Shown: one piece after another, positions 34,216 through 45,505 of the stretch | Layout: every line of letters begins with the position of its first letter | How positions within the stretch are numbered: position 1 is the first letter of the stretch | Assembly: GCF_003255815.1 (NCBI RefSeq) | Contig: NC_037668.1 | Location: 12,489,069 to 12,553,068 of the forward strand | Source: Theropithecus gelada | Taxonomy: Eukaryota > Chordata > Mammalia > Primates > Cercopithecidae | DNA: 64,000 bases | Direction: 5' to 3' | Program-made: the position numbers and the translations under genes | Notes under the pieces: generated by a model | What the model was told of the DNA's origin: nothing | Database searches by the model: none | The model's input: the letters and a program-made list of their open reading frames with translations, nothing else

Positions 34216-34939
34216 TATCTAGTGTTCATAAAATAATAACTTTAAAGGATATCCTGAAAAGACAGAGCTGTCATTTTCTTCTTACATGCTATAATGTAAG
34301 CCTTGAAGAAATTAGGATATTTTCATCTCACTGGATCTGAACCAATGTTCTAACCTTAGTCAAAAGGTGCCTACTTATGAGGGGAACAAATATTCTTTTC
34401 AGTATGTCACTAGAAACGTACTAGTAATATAATCTCAAATGCCTTGAGTCCAACTGCCTTCCAACTCTAAAATTCTTTAATTCTAAGTAACTCTCAAATA
34501 TCTAAACCAGGTTTCTACTTTTCCCAATTAGTATTTGTGTTTCAACCACCCTGCATGGAAACATGGGTTATGAAATGTCTTCACAAGTATGGTAGGCAAT
34601 ATGCTGCTATTGTGTGTTGCCTTGGACTTCTAGAAGTCTAGCCGTTGGTGGTTATTATATGGTGGTAGTAAAGTAAAATCCTCCCTACTGTTTTAGTACC
34701 CAGAATACTACTTTTCATACTTTAGCTACTGTACCTTCAGTCTCTCTGTCAACCTCTGATCTAAAGACTTCTTTACTTTTTTAATTAATAACGTTCTTCT
34801 TGCCTAATACTGTATTATGGACTTCATCGGGGACGGGACTAATTCATCTTTGTATGCTGAGGTTTAAACTGAAATAAAGTAATCCCTCAACTAACATTTT
34901 GCAGAGTCCTCCTTAGGTTCCCCCACAAACCTGCCCCTA

Positions 34940-35233
34940 TTTTAGTTAATAGAATGCATTCCCACCAACATGCTAGAAATTTCAGCATTGTCTTTGGTCC
35001 TCCCTCCAGTCTAATCTGAATCTCAAAAGTCATCAAGGCCTGTGGCTTCTGTCTCTAAAACGTCTTTTGAGTCTTTTTTCCTGTGCCTCTTGTCCTTAGA
35101 CAGTCCCCCTCCCTATTCTGGTCAGTTGCCCCTGACCCATCCATCTTCTTCATAATTCCTTCTTCAACATGGGCCTGATCATGGCAATACTTTGCTTAAA
35201 GCTCCCTGATGAGTCTTTGATCTCTACTGATTA
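34940..35233 (+). repeat. L2-type LINE remnant, left part
   Basis: catgggcctgatcatggcaa tactttgcttaaagctccct gatg follows L2 3' sequence. It resumes after the Alu at 35534. Confidence 0.5.
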
Positions 35234-35244
35234 TTATCCAGTTG

Positions 35245-35533
35245 TTTTTTTTTTTTTGCTTTTTTTTTTTTTTTTTTTTTTTTGAGACAGAGTCTGGCTC
35301 TGTCACCCAGGCTGGAGTGCAGCAGCATGATCTTGGCTGACTGCAACCTCCACCTCCTGGGTTCAAGCGATTCTCCTGTTTCAGCCTCCGGAGTAGCTAG
35401 GATTACAGGCGTGCATCACTACGCCCAACTAATTTTTGTATTTTTAGTAGAGACGGGGTTTCACCATGTTGATCCGCCCACCTTGGCCTCCCAAAGTGCT
35501 GGGATTATAGGCGTGACCCACCGTGCCCAGCCT
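35245..35533 (-). mobile_element. Alu with an internal deletion
   Basis: gagacagagtctggctctgt to ccaccgtgcccagcc. About 30 nt missing at accatgttgatccgccc. Target duplication tatccagttgt flanks it at about 35235 and 35533. Confidence 0.85.
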
Positions 35534-35730
35534 ATCCAGTTGTCTTAGCAGGATTTTCACAAACTAGTTGCAAACTATTTTCTATACTCTTTACCCACAC
35601 TAAGCCACTTAACCTGCACCAGACACACTTGGGATGTTTTTGTTTCCTTATTTCTGTTTCCCCAAATCTTACTTGTTGCTTCCTCACCTCAATAAAAATT
35701 AATTGTTCCCTGTGTAACTTTACCATCAGA
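35534..35730 (+). repeat. L2-type LINE remnant, right part
   Basis: ccacttaacctgcaccagac and cacttgggatgtttttgttt continue the L2-like text from before the Alu. Confidence 0.45.
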
Positions 35731-36245
35731 GTTCCCTCTCAAAAAGCAAACCTAATTTGTAAAATTCCAATTTTATGATAAAAGCATTGTTTTTAAAAAT
35801 GTTTACAACCAAATATCTTTAACTAATGAAATCCCCAGGCATTTAAAAGTATTATTCTATTACTATAATTCTCTTAAAAGTATTATTCTAGCAATTTGGT
35901 TTTCAGGAACAATCTGTATTAGTTAGGAAAAATTTATTTTAATACATACTCTGTCCTGCAATGGTTTAGAGAACGAATAGGCTTGAGCAGTGTTCATGAT
36001 CCAGGGGTAATGATGAATAGGTTGGGAAAATCGATAAGTAGCTCGGGGAAATCCTGAAGCTGTACAGTTTATTCTACCTTGACTAGATTGCTGATCCAAC
36101 TAAATAGCTAACTACGTCAAGGGTCACGAAGAGGGCAGAGATGAAGTGAGAGGCTGTAGACCAAGGCAAGACTCAAATAGGAATCTGAATCCAGGATAGA
36201 GGGTCTGTGGCAGTTAATAACAATTAATGCCTGTGTGCTTTTCAG

Positions 36246-36322
36246 AACATTGAGCTGAAGGTTGAAGTGGAGAGCTTGAAACGAGAACTCCAGGACAAGA
36301 AACAGCATCTGGATAAAACATG
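36246..36322 (+). CDS. PDE4DIP: PDE4DIP exon 2 (second coding exon)
   Basis: 77 nt, entering in phase 0 and leaving after two bases of a Trp codon. It encodes NIELKVEVESLKRELQDKKQ then HLDKTW. Acceptor tgtgtgcttttcag|AAC; donor acatg|gtgagt. The start NIELKVEVESLKRELQ is identical in my memory to the same region of CDK5RAP2, so this exon continues the conserved N-terminal block next to CM1. Heptad-like leucine/glutamate spacing predicts coiled coil. It lies 35.8 kb from exon 1 and 4.7 kb from exon 3. Confidence 0.95.
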
Positions 36323-36599
36323 GTGAGTTGTAATTTTAAGCTCTGGTCCTTTCCAGAGTCTGGCTTGCTAATCTGAGAGCAACAGATTTGGAACCAAATT
36401 CCTTAACCTATCTATGGCATTTGAATCCTGTGTCTGATTCAGGAACTGAAACAATAGATTTTCATATGCTGTGTTTCCCTTGGACTCTCTGTCTATTACT
36501 AGGTCAGATGGACCTTGCCATAAGTTGGTAAATCCATCAGACCTAAGATTGCAAACTTCCTTTTAGTCAGCAATCAATTAAACAGAAACAATGAATGTT

Positions 36600-37110
36600 T
36601 CCACTTTTAGTAGAGGCAAATGCAAATAAGCTTTATAAAAAAGTATCAGTCAGCCTATAATAACATCAAAGGCTGAGATAACGTTTGGGGAAAATGAGCA
36701 CTCTCACACACTATCAGTGAGTGTAAATTGTGACAACATTTTTAGTATGTGGTGCTACCTGTTACAGTAAAAAAGGAGGATTTCCTTTGATCAAACAATC
36801 CCTAGAAGGAATCTGTTTCTTATAAATAAAAGCATTAGTGTGAAAGGATAAATGTATAAGGATGTTTATTGCATCATTAGTTGTAATGGCAAAAAACTAG
36901 AAACAATTACCAATTGATTGAATAAATTTTGATTGAATAAATTTTGGTATTACTACACAGTGGACTATTATGCAATTATTAAAGAATGAGTTAGCTCTAT
37001 ATTATTGTCCTAGTGGGAATTCTTTGATTAAGTATATATATTGAGGAAGAGTGAGATCACAGTCCATGATAGGGAGAAGACTTAATTTTTTTTAATATAC
37101 ATTTGCATTG
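36600..37110 (+). repeat. L1M ORF2/3' UTR fragment
   Basis: tattgcatcattagttgtaa tggcaaaaaactagaaacaa and ggactattatgcaattatta follow L1M. A 15-bp unit gattgaataaatttt is tandemly doubled at 36916-36945. Confidence 0.65.
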
Positions 37111-37192
37111 CTCAAATGATTACTTTTATAATTTATAGTTTTTAAAAAACTTAGTGTTAAATGACAAGTATTAGAATTATTAAAAATATTTT

Positions 37193-39104
37193 CAGACTTC
37201 AATAAAGCTTCAGAATACAAAAATTAACATACAAAAATCAGTAGCATTTCTACACACCAGTAACATTCAAGCTGAGAGCCAAATCAAGAATGCAATCCCA
37301 TTTACAATATCCACTAAAAAAAAAAAAATACCTTGGAATACATCTAACCAAGGAGGTGAAAGATCTCTACAAGGAGAACTACGAAACACTGCTAAAAGAA
37401 ATCATAGATGACACAAACAAATGGAAAAACATTCCATGCTCATGGATCGGAAGAATCAATATCATTAAAATGGCCACACTGCCCAAAGCAATCTACAGAT
37501 TCAACACTATTCCTATCAAACTACCAGTGTCATTCATCAAATGACCAAGATCAAAGCCAGAGGCATCACACTATCCAACTTCAAACTATACTACAAGGCT
37601 ACAGTTGCCAAAACAGCATGTTGCTGGGGAAAAAAAAAAAAAAAAGGAAAGAAAGACACATAGACCAATGGAAACAAATAGAGAACCCAAAAATAAAGCC
37701 ACACACCTACAGCAATCTGATCTTCGACAAAATCAACAAAAATAAGCAGTGGGAAAAGGCCTCCCTCTTCAATGGTGCTGGGATAACTGGCTAGCCATAT
37801 GCAAAAGAATGAAACTGGGCCCCTACCTTTCAGCACATATAAAAATTAACTCAAGATGGATTAAAGATGTAAATGTAAGACCTCAAACTATAAGAATCCT
37901 AAAAGAAAACCCAAGAAACACCATTCTGGACATCGGCCTCAGGAATTTATGACTAAGTCCTCAAAAGCAATTGCAACAAAACCAAAAAGAGACAAGTGGG
38001 ATTTATTTAAAGAGTTTTGCACAGCAAAATAAACTATCAACAGAGTAAACAGACAACCTCTAGAATCTAAAAAAATTTGCAAACTAGCATCTGACAAGGG
38101 TCTAATATCCAGAATCCATAAGAAATTTAATAATTGAACAATGAAAAACAAATAACCCCATTTAAAAAATGAGCAAAAGGCATGATCAAACACTTTTCAA
38201 AAGAAGACATACAAATGCCCACCAAATATATGAAAAATTGCTTCACATCACTAATCACCAGAGAAATATAAATCAAAACCACAATGAGATACCATCTCAC
38301 ACCAGTCAGAATGGCTACTATTCAAACGTCTAAAAACAACAGATGCTGGCGAGGCTGCATAGAAATGAGAATGCTTACACGCTGTTGGTGGAAATATAAA
38401 TTAGTTCAGTCACTGTGGAAAGCAGTCTGGAGATTTATCAAAGAACCTAAAACAGAACTACCATTTGACCTAGCAATCCCATTGCACCCAAATATTAATT
38501 GGATATATCCATTAATTTGGATATATCCCATTAGGGCATACATCCAAAACAAAACAAATCTATCAAAAAAACACATACACTTACATGTTCATTGCAGCAC
38601 TATTCACAATAGCAAAGACATGGAATCAACCTAGGTGCCCATCAACAGTAGACTGGATTTTAAAAAAGTGTTACATCACATTTATATATATGCCATGGAA
38701 TACTATACAACCACAAAAAAGAATGAAATCATGTCCTTTGCAGCAACACAGATGCCACTGGAGGCCATTATCCTAAGAAAATTAATGCAGAAACAGAAAA
38801 TCAAATGCGGTAGCATGTTCTCACTTATGAGCAGGAGCTAAACAACAAGTACTCATGGACATAAAGATAGCAACAGTAGAAACTGGGGACTACTAGAGTG
38901 GGAAGGTGGGGAGTGGAGGAAGGGTTGAAAAACTAACTATTGGGTACTGTGCTCAGTACCTGGGTGATGGGATCATTTGTACCCCAAACCTCAGTATCAT
39001 GTAATATACTCAGGTAACAAACCTACACAAGTAGCCCCTGAAGCTGAAATAAAAGTTGAAAAATAAGAGAAAATAATATGTAAATGCAAAAAAAAAAAAA
39101 AAAC
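37193..39104 (+). mobile_element. 5'-truncated L1 with poly(A)
   Basis: A + strand L1 from within ORF2 (aaatcagtagcatttctaca) through the 3' UTR (tggtgatgggatcatttgta-type text near 38962) to an A16 tail at 39089-39104. ORF2 pieces such as LYKENYETLLKEIIDDTN (37347-37410) are recognisable but frameshifted. Inactive. Confidence 0.85.
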
Positions 39105-39480
39105 CCAATGTTTTCAGATTATGTCCTGGGATCAGTACACAATCAATCTGATCTGGCATTCTTTCTGCATCTACAGTATTTCTTGATATTTAGGATGACA
39201 ATCCAGCAAGTTCAGAATATTTAAAACCAAATTAAATTACACACAATGTGCTGGTATTACTATTTAAAGGCATTAAATAGGCTAATAAATGTTAGAACAA
39301 CTTACAATGACAATTAATAAATTTTGAAATTTGTGTAATGCTTTGATTTAAAAAACTTTTAAAAATGTCATTTGAATCAGGTGACATTATTCTATTTTTA
39401 AGAAATGAGAAAACTAAGGTATATTCTTCTCAAATCAGTGGCAGAACCCTCATCTTCTGTCATAAAGTTTAGGATCTTCT

Positions 39481-39786
39481 TTTTTTTTTTTTTTTTTTTT
39501 TTTGAGACGGAGTCTCGCTCTGCTGCCCAGGCTGGAGTGCAGTGGCGTGATCTCAGCTCACTGCAAGCTCCGCCTCCCGGGTTCACGCCATTCTCCTGCC
39601 TCAGCTTCCCGAGTAGCTGGGACTACAGGCGCCCGCCACCACGCCTGGCTAATTTTTTTTGTATTTTTAGTAGAGACGGGGTTTCACTGTGTTAGCCAGG
39701 ATGGTCTTGATCTCCTGACCTTGTGATCCACCCGCCTCGGCCTTCCAAAGTGCTGGGATTACAGGCATGAGCCACCGCGCCCGGCC
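39481..39786 (-). mobile_element. AluY-like element
   Basis: Near consensus, gagacggagtctcgctctgc to ccgcgcccggcc. Perfect 17-nt duplication aaagtttaggatcttct at 39464-39480 and 39787-39803, so recent. Confidence 0.9.
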
Positions 39787-39803
39787 AAAGTTTAGGATCT
39801 TCT

Positions 39804-41058
39804 GACTTCAAACAGCCGTAGCGTCTTAAATAAGGCATTCCTGGCTAATGGAGTTACTCAGAAAATGTGTAACTTCCATTCTCTATAGATTATAGTTGGT
39901 AGTTATCTATTGCACTAGCAAGGAATATGGAGTCAAATATAGATTCAAAATAAAAGTTGATGATTCCTGGGGTCTCCGTGTTTGGGGGTCTTGGGTTATA
40001 CGCTTGACTTTTGTCACTTTTGTGGTCAAGATCCTCATACCCCCCAAAAGCTATATAATGACAGAGGAGCTCAAGATAAATATAGCCCCTGGGATGGTGC
40101 TCAGTAGTGTCCACTATGCAGCAAGGAATCCTGTAATCTTTAGGGAAGCATCATTTGCTCTTCATGGACACAACCCCCTGAGACAAATACTAAAGTACCA
40201 CTGGTCTTAGTGCCCCATAAGCCTATACCAGTTCAATATTGTTCTTTGTCCTGAGAACAAGAAGATGGCCCATGGTTCTCAACAAATGGCTTAAAGCAGG
40301 AATAAAACCAATAGGAATCAAAATCATTCAGCATCTGATATTGCTCCCAAATTTCTAATCCTCAGACATCTGAGGGCAGCTGTTGTTCACTATAAATAAG
40401 TTGATGATACCTTACCCGCTTCATGCTAGCGCCTGGGCATTCAATCCTAGGGATATCAGAGAGGCAAAGCTCAGCCCAAATCTTGAGCTTTCATGGATTA
40501 AATGTCTCTGCATGGGACCATGGGAAAGCTGGATAGAACTCTGGATAGGTAGCCCAGATGTAGGACAGCCTACTATGGATTACTGGTTTTAAAGGAAGAG
40601 AGCATTTCTGTGGCTGTCCAAATGGATATCCTGTCCCAGCAACCTAAATGGAAAGAACACTTGAATTTCAAATAGCAAAAAAGGCAAGGAACTAGCAAAG
40701 CATTCTAGGAGGCAGTGTCAGTGGAAGAGTCCCAGGACAGATGACAGTGAATGTGAGTCATTTGATGACTACTTGCCTTCCAAACGAAAGTTCCTCTGGA
40801 AGCTATAAAGATAATGAAGGCACTAGGAAGTCAAGTATATACTACTTGACAAACAACACAAAGTTAGAGTTTCTAAAAGTTTGGAACTTTTTCAACCTGA
40901 AGAAGTTGAAGAGCTCAGTTCCACAGATAACTGTAGAGGGAAAAAATGCTCAATTTTTCTTCTTATTGGTGTCACTCTGAATTACTGGAACAACCTTAAT
41001 GGTTCCACTTGCTAAACTGTATGTCTGGCTCTGACCGGCTAATGCTCTGTGGTTTTAG
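39804..41058 (+). other. End of intron 2, no recognised repeat
   Basis: Translation gives some protein-like runs near 40750-40960, but all frames are closed by stops within about 80 codons and no splice pair frames them. It could be a very old pseudogene or plain intron; I cannot identify it. Confidence 0.4.
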
Positions 41059-41182
41059 GGCTGATGTGGAGAATCTCAACAGTCAGAATGAAGCTGAGCT
41101 CCGACGCCAGTTTGAGGAGCGACAGCAGGAGACGGAGCATGTTTATGAGCTCTTGGAGAATAAGATCCAGCTTCTGCAGGAG
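41059..41182 (+). CDS. PDE4DIP: PDE4DIP exon 3
   Basis: 124 nt. The first G completes the Trp codon, then ADVENLNSQNEAELRRQFEE, RQQETEHVYELLENKIQLLQ and E, ending in phase 0. Acceptor gctctgtggttttag has a short pyrimidine tract; donor gag|gtgagg is good. The protein is strongly charged and heptad-like, a coiled-coil segment of the myomegalin scaffold. Only 189 nt separate it from exon 4. Confidence 0.95.
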
Positions 41183-41371
41183 GTGAGGAGCTCCCAAAGT
41201 CCATAGCTAGGGGTTCTCTTTTATTCATATTCCTTTTCTTACTGCCCTGCCTTCTGGCATTCACCTTTTCCATCTCTACTTTCCCTCTGAAATTCATCAG
41301 TGTTCCTGGGTCTTAGGGCTCCTAACCTAGGTAGAAATTTTGCGGCTTCTCACTTTTTGTTCTTTTTCCAG
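41183..41371 (+). other. PDE4DIP: PDE4DIP intron 3 (189 nt)
   Basis: gtgagg to ctttttgttctttttccag, free of repeats. Very short beside its neighbours, which favours intron definition and joint splicing of exons 3 and 4. Confidence 0.93.
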
Positions 41372-41547
41372 GAATCCAGGCTAGCAAAGAATGAAGCTGC
41401 GCGGATGGCAGCTCTGGTGGAAGCAGAGAAGGAGTGTAACCTGGAGCTCTCAGAGAAACTGAAGGGAGTCACCAAAAACTGGGAAGATGTACCAGGAGAC
41501 CAGGTCAAGCCCGACCAATACGCTGAGGCCCTGGCCCAGAGGGACAA
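41372..41547 (+). CDS. PDE4DIP: PDE4DIP exon 4
   Basis: 176 nt entering in phase 0 and ending with two bases of a Lys codon before gtaggt. Encodes ESRLAKNEAARMAALVEAEK, ECNLELSEKLKGVTKNWEDV, PGDQVKPDQYAEALAQRD and K. The first half is coiled-coil-like. The segment around NWEDVPGDQVKPDQ is proline/aspartate-containing and likely a break between helices. Strong pyrimidine tract at the acceptor. No frame lesion. Confidence 0.95.
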
Positions 41548-41774
41548 GTAGGTGCCTTTGGTGCTCTTTTTGTCCCTTGTCTTTTGCCCATTCTCAAGGC
41601 ATACAGCAGCTGCACTATTCCCTTTCAAGGATTGACAGTAGGAGCTTCTAAGACTATTTCTAAGACTTTATGGGTCCACAACCAAAGTCGTTCTTTTCAG
41701 GGTTGAATTTTCAATGGTATCCATTATGAAAACTCACTTAATGGATTCAGTGGGCAAATAGTGGCAAACAAGAG

Positions 41775-41979
41775 ACACGGATTCACTTATTCAGCAAACA
41801 TTTACTGGGCACGTCACATGCCAGATACTGGGCTAAGCACTTCAGTTACAGAAACAAAAGACCTAGTTCTTGTCACCAAGAAACATGTTACATGATTTTA
41901 ATAAGTTCCCTGATAGAAGAGCATGGAGTGCTCTGGGGAAATGAGGGTCATCCATTCTACATTAAAACAGCAAGTTGTC
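41775..41979 (-). repeat. L2-type LINE remnant, left part
   Basis: acatttactgggcacgtcac atgccagatactgggctaag resembles reversed L2. It resumes at 42421 beyond an inserted LTR. Confidence 0.45.
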
Positions 41980-42420
41980 TGCTACGGTCTGAATATTTGT
42001 GTCCCATCCCCACCTCCCTCCCCCGCCAGTTCATGTGTTGAAATCTTAACCCTTAAGGTTAATACTTCTGCCTCCAGAAGTATTATAGTTAAGGTTAAGG
42101 TTAATACTTCTGCCTCCAGAAGTATTATGAGGTGGAGCCATTAGGAGGTGATTAGATCACTGGAGATGGAACCCTCATAAATGGGATTAATACGCTTGTA
42201 AAAGAGACCCCAGAGAGCTAGTTAGCCCCTTCTACCACGTGAGGATATAGTGGGAATGTACCATTATGAGCCAGAGTGTGGACCTTCACCAGACATTGAA
42301 CCTGTCGGTGCTTTGATCTAGGACTTCCCAGCCTCCAAAACTGTGTGAAATACATTTCCGTTGTTTATAAGCCACCCAGTTTATGGTGTTTTGTTATAGC
42401 AGGCCAAAAAGACTAAGATA
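41980..42420 (+). mobile_element. MaLR-type LTR (MST/MLT1-like)
   Basis: Starts tgctacggtctgaatatttg, passes ggtggagccattaggaggtg, cttcccagcctccaaaactg and tttataagccacccagttta, and ends ggccaaaaagactaagata. This is the usual order of a non-autonomous ERVL-MaLR LTR. It carries an unusual duplicated hairpin at 42053-42128. Confidence 0.7.
42053..42128. repeat. 34-bp direct repeat, each copy a hairpin
   Basis: The 34-nt block at 42053-42086 recurs exactly at 42095-42128. Each holds AATACTTCTG-cctc-CAGAAGTATT, a perfect 10-bp stem with a 4-nt loop. Confidence 0.95.
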
Positions 42421-42735
42421 ATGCCATTGAAGGTTTCCTAGAGGAAGTGAAATCTGAGCTGAGGTTTGAAGGATGAATAGGAGCTAGAAGAAATAGGTAG
42501 AAAGTGGATAGGGAAAGGAAATATTCTATGCAGAAGGAGAAACTATGGAGGGAAGACACAGGGAAAGGAATATTTCAAGAACTTTAAATAATCGTACATA
42601 AGTGGAGCAAGTGAGAAGACAAGTGAGAGGTAGGCTGTTTTGAGAACAGGGGTCTGATTGTGCCAGCTTTGTACACCATTATAAGGAACTTGGACTTGGT
42701 CCTGAAGGTAACTGGGCAATTGTTGAGGTCACCAC
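42421..42735 (-). repeat. L2-type LINE remnant, right part
   Basis: atctgagctgaggtttgaag gatgaatagg and aaggaacttggacttggtcc follow reversed L2. Confidence 0.5.
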
Positions 42736-42984
42736 AATCTACTGTCTGGGTTACTGCAGAAACTTTCTAAATGTTGGCTCTACTTCCAGTTCTGCTCCTC
42801 TCATTCAATCTCAACCTAATAATTCAGAGTAGTTCTGAAATAGACAATTCAACAACCACAAATTGGCAAATAATTTAGCCTCTTAGGTGCGTAAGACTGT
42901 GATGGCATAAAAAGCTTTAAGGAGCTTTTAGCTGAATAGGCAAAAACCACATGTGCACACCATGACCAATGTGATCTTTCCAAG

Positions 42985-43155
42985 ACATAAATTTAATTGC
43001 ACCATTGCAGAGCCATTTAAGAAGCTTTCCAATACCTTTAGGGGGTAAGAGCCATACTCCTCATGTGGCCATCAGAGCCTTTATGATGTAACCTCTGATT
43101 TCTCCCACACTCATCACCCACCACCATTCCTTCATACTTCATTCATGCCAGGCTA
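42985..43155 (+). repeat. L2-type LINE fragment
   Basis: gaagctttccaatacctttaggg and gtggccatcagagcctttat resemble the L2 3' region. Confidence 0.45.
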
Positions 43156-43335
43156 GTAATAGTAATAATGATGGCCAAGCTTTGTTGAGCTATTACCGTA
43201 TAGCTGAGTACTTTATGTTCTTGTTTAACAGCCCCATGAGATATGAATTATTATACTTTATTAATGAAAAAACTGGCATTTGGAGAGTTGTGAAACATGG
43301 TTTCAGGGATTGCTGACATCCAAACCCTGAATCCA
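43155..43335 (-). repeat. MIR
   Basis: ctgagtactttatgttcttg and cagccccatgagatatgaat follow reversed MIR. Confidence 0.55.
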
Positions 43336-43889
43336 TACTGCCTCCAGAAGCATAAGAAGCTATGGCAGGTCTCCAGAATTTTGCTCATGCTTTTCCTTCT
43401 GTAGGAAACATCTGCCAACTTTTTCCCTTCTAGTGAACCTCACTAAGGCATCAATCGTCATTTCTTTGAAGGCTTTGTGATAGCAGAATGAAGTTTCTGT
43501 ATTGTTTCTTTTATATATATATAGTACAATTCTCAGTATGGTGTTGTATTTGCTTGCTTTCAGATTTTCCCTTCTAGGTTCCCCAAGACTGTCTCCTATT
43601 TGAACCCCAATAAAAAAAACTGAACTAAAAACCAAAACAAAACAAAACCCCAAGTAAAGCACATGCACATCTGAAAATAAATTGAGGCCACTCATATCAG
43701 ATGGCCTTGAGCAATTTTGGAGAGTGGGAGAACAGATCCTCTGTAGAGACTGAGGGTCAAAGAGATGAGCGAGGTTTGAGGTTTAAGAAAAGTAGAGATG
43801 TTCTAGTGCAGATACCATGAGGGAATTTCATATGGAGTCCACATTCCTCCTCCTCGTCATCATTGCAGTTTACATTTGTATAATGTTTT

Positions 43890-44189
43890 TAATTTTTTCG
43901 TTTTTGTTTTTTGAGACGGAGTCTCGCTCTGTTGCCCAGGGTGGGGTACAGTGGCAAGATCTCAGCTCACTGCAACCTCTGCCTGCCAGGTTCAAGCAAT
44001 TCTGCTGCCTCAGCCTTCTGAGTAGCTAGGATTACAAGGGTGCACCGCCATGCCCAGCTAATTTTTGTATTTTTAGTAGAGACAGGGTTTCACTATGTTG
44101 GTCAGGCTGATCTCAAACTCCTGACCTCAGGTGATCCGACCGCCTTGGCCTCCCAAAGTGCTGGGTTTACAGGGATTACAGGCGTAAGC
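43890..44189 (-). mobile_element. AluS-like element, left member of an inverted pair
   Basis: gagacggagtctcgctctgt to attacaggcgtaagcc, with a small ggattaca duplication near the end. Confidence 0.85.
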
Positions 44190-44219
44190 CTGTAATGTTA
44201 AGTTTTTAAAGTTATTTCT

Positions 44220-44508
44220 GCCAGGCACGGTGGCTCACACCTGTAATCCCAGCACTTTGGGAGTCTGAGGCAGGCGGATCATGAGATTGAGACCATCTTG
44301 GCCAACATGGTGAGATCCCGTCTCAACTAAAAAATACAAAAATTAGTTGGGCGTGGTGGTGCATGCCTGTAGTCCCAGCTACTCGGGAGGCTGAGGCAGG
44401 AGAATCGCTTGAACCGGGGAGGCGAAGGTTGCAGTGAGCTGAGATTGTGCCACTGCACTCCAGCCTGGCAACACAGCAAGACTCCGTCTCAAAAAAAAAA
44501 AAAAAAAA
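44220..44508 (+). mobile_element. AluS-like element, right member of an inverted pair
   Basis: gccaggcacggtggctcaca to poly(A) at 44508. About 30 nt from the minus-strand Alu, head to head. Confidence 0.85.
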
Positions 44509-44689
44509 TCACAGCTGGAAACATTTCATTTAGTACCCAGCATGCATTTTCAAGGACCTGGAAGGTTCATGTTCTAATATATACAAACAGAGAATATGCC
44601 TAGCACATGGATGATCAATAAGTGTATTTGAACCCATAGTTTGGATACCTCAGCACAGTATTTTACAACTTAACCCTAGTCTGAGGGTC

Positions 44690-44825
44690 AGAATTTTCAG
44701 TCTCTTCTCCAGCCATTACCTCTTCCCTGGGCCTTAGTTCCAGTGACTCTTCCCAAATTGTACACTGGGTCTTCATGCCTTTGTTCCTTTGTTCAGTCTC
44801 CTCCTTCTGAACCTGGAAAGCCACC
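44690..44825 (+). repeat. L2-type LINE fragment
   Basis: Pyrimidine-rich L2-like text (attacctcttccctgggcct). Similar text continues at 45795-45870 after an L1 and Alu block. Confidence 0.35.
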
Positions 44826-45060
44826 CAAGTCTTTGCTACTGTAAATAGTGTGCAGTGAACATTTGCATGTATATGTCTTCAGGGTAGAATGATTTATATT
44901 CCTCTGGGTATACCCAGGGATTGCTGGGTCGAATGGTAGTTCTGCTTTTTGTTCTTTGAGGAATACTGCTTTCTACAATGGTTGAACTAATTTAACACTC
45001 CCACCAACAGTGTATAAGTGTTTCCTTTTCTCTACACCTCACTAACATCTGTTATTTTTT

Positions 45061-45063
<3 letters not shown>

Positions 45064-45092
<29 letters not shown>

Positions 45093-45192
45093 NNNNNNNN
45101 NNNNNNNNNNNNNNNNNNNNNNNNNNNNNNNNNNNNNNNNNNNNNNNNNNNNNNNNNNNNNNNNNNNNNNNNNNNNNNNNNNNNNNNNNNNN

Positions 45193-45228
<36 letters not shown>

Positions 45229-45505
45229 AGACGGAGTCTTGCTCTGTCGCTCAGGCTAGAGTGCAGTGGCCGGATCTCAGCTGCAAGCTCCGCGTCCCGG
45301 GTTTACGCCATTCTCCTGCCTCAGCCTCCCGAGTAGCTGTGACTACAGGCGCCCGCCACCTCGCCCGGCTAGTTTTTTGTATTTTTTAGTAGAGACGGGG
45401 TTTCACCGGGTTAGCCAGGATGGTCTCGATCTCCTGACCTCGTGATCCGCCCGTCTCGGCCTCCCAAAGTGCTGGGATTACAGGCTTGAGCCACCGTGCC
45501 CGGCC
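45064..45505 (-). mobile_element. Young Alu with Old World monkey signature, containing an assembly gap
   Basis: gagacggagtcttgctctgt with ggccggatctcag at 45268 and end gtgcccggcc. A 100-N gap lies in its poly(T). Confidence 0.85.
45093..45192. other. Assembly gap (100 N)
   Basis: Exactly 100 N, a conventional placeholder for a gap of unknown size, within an Alu poly(T). Confidence 0.98.

Larger units (their letters stand above)
430..36245 (+). other. PDE4DIP: PDE4DIP intron 1 (35.8 kb)
   Basis: GT (gtgagt) at 430 and AG at 36244-36245 preceded by gtgtgcttttcag. It separates phase-0 exon 1 from exon 2. No protein gene of its own is seen. Repeats are listed separately. Stretches with nothing recognisable are roughly 1491-2544, 2830-3402, 3896-5539, 7126-7747, 7986-8950, 15605-16386, 16561-17259, 20130-20449, 20753-21374, 21703-22683, 23396-24499, 24661-25394, 26741-27962, 30451-32084, 32961-33589, 34216-34939 and 35731-36245. 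Confidence 0.9.
36323..41058 (+). other. PDE4DIP: PDE4DIP intron 2 (4.7 kb)
   Basis: gtgagt to ggttttag. Contains L1 sequence at 36600-37110 and 37193-39104 and one young Alu. 39105-39463 and 39804-41058 show no repeat I can name. In the latter, several short open frames lack splice support and coding character. Confidence 0.9.

Noticed and set aside
39896..40210. Open frame of about 104 codons in intron 2
   Set aside because: No splice signals, no recognised domain, closed frames around it; I treated it as chance.
40741..40980. Protein-like reading in intron 2 resembling a decayed gene
   Set aside because: Several frames give plausible but stop-interrupted peptides and none matches a family I know; too weak to call a pseudogene.
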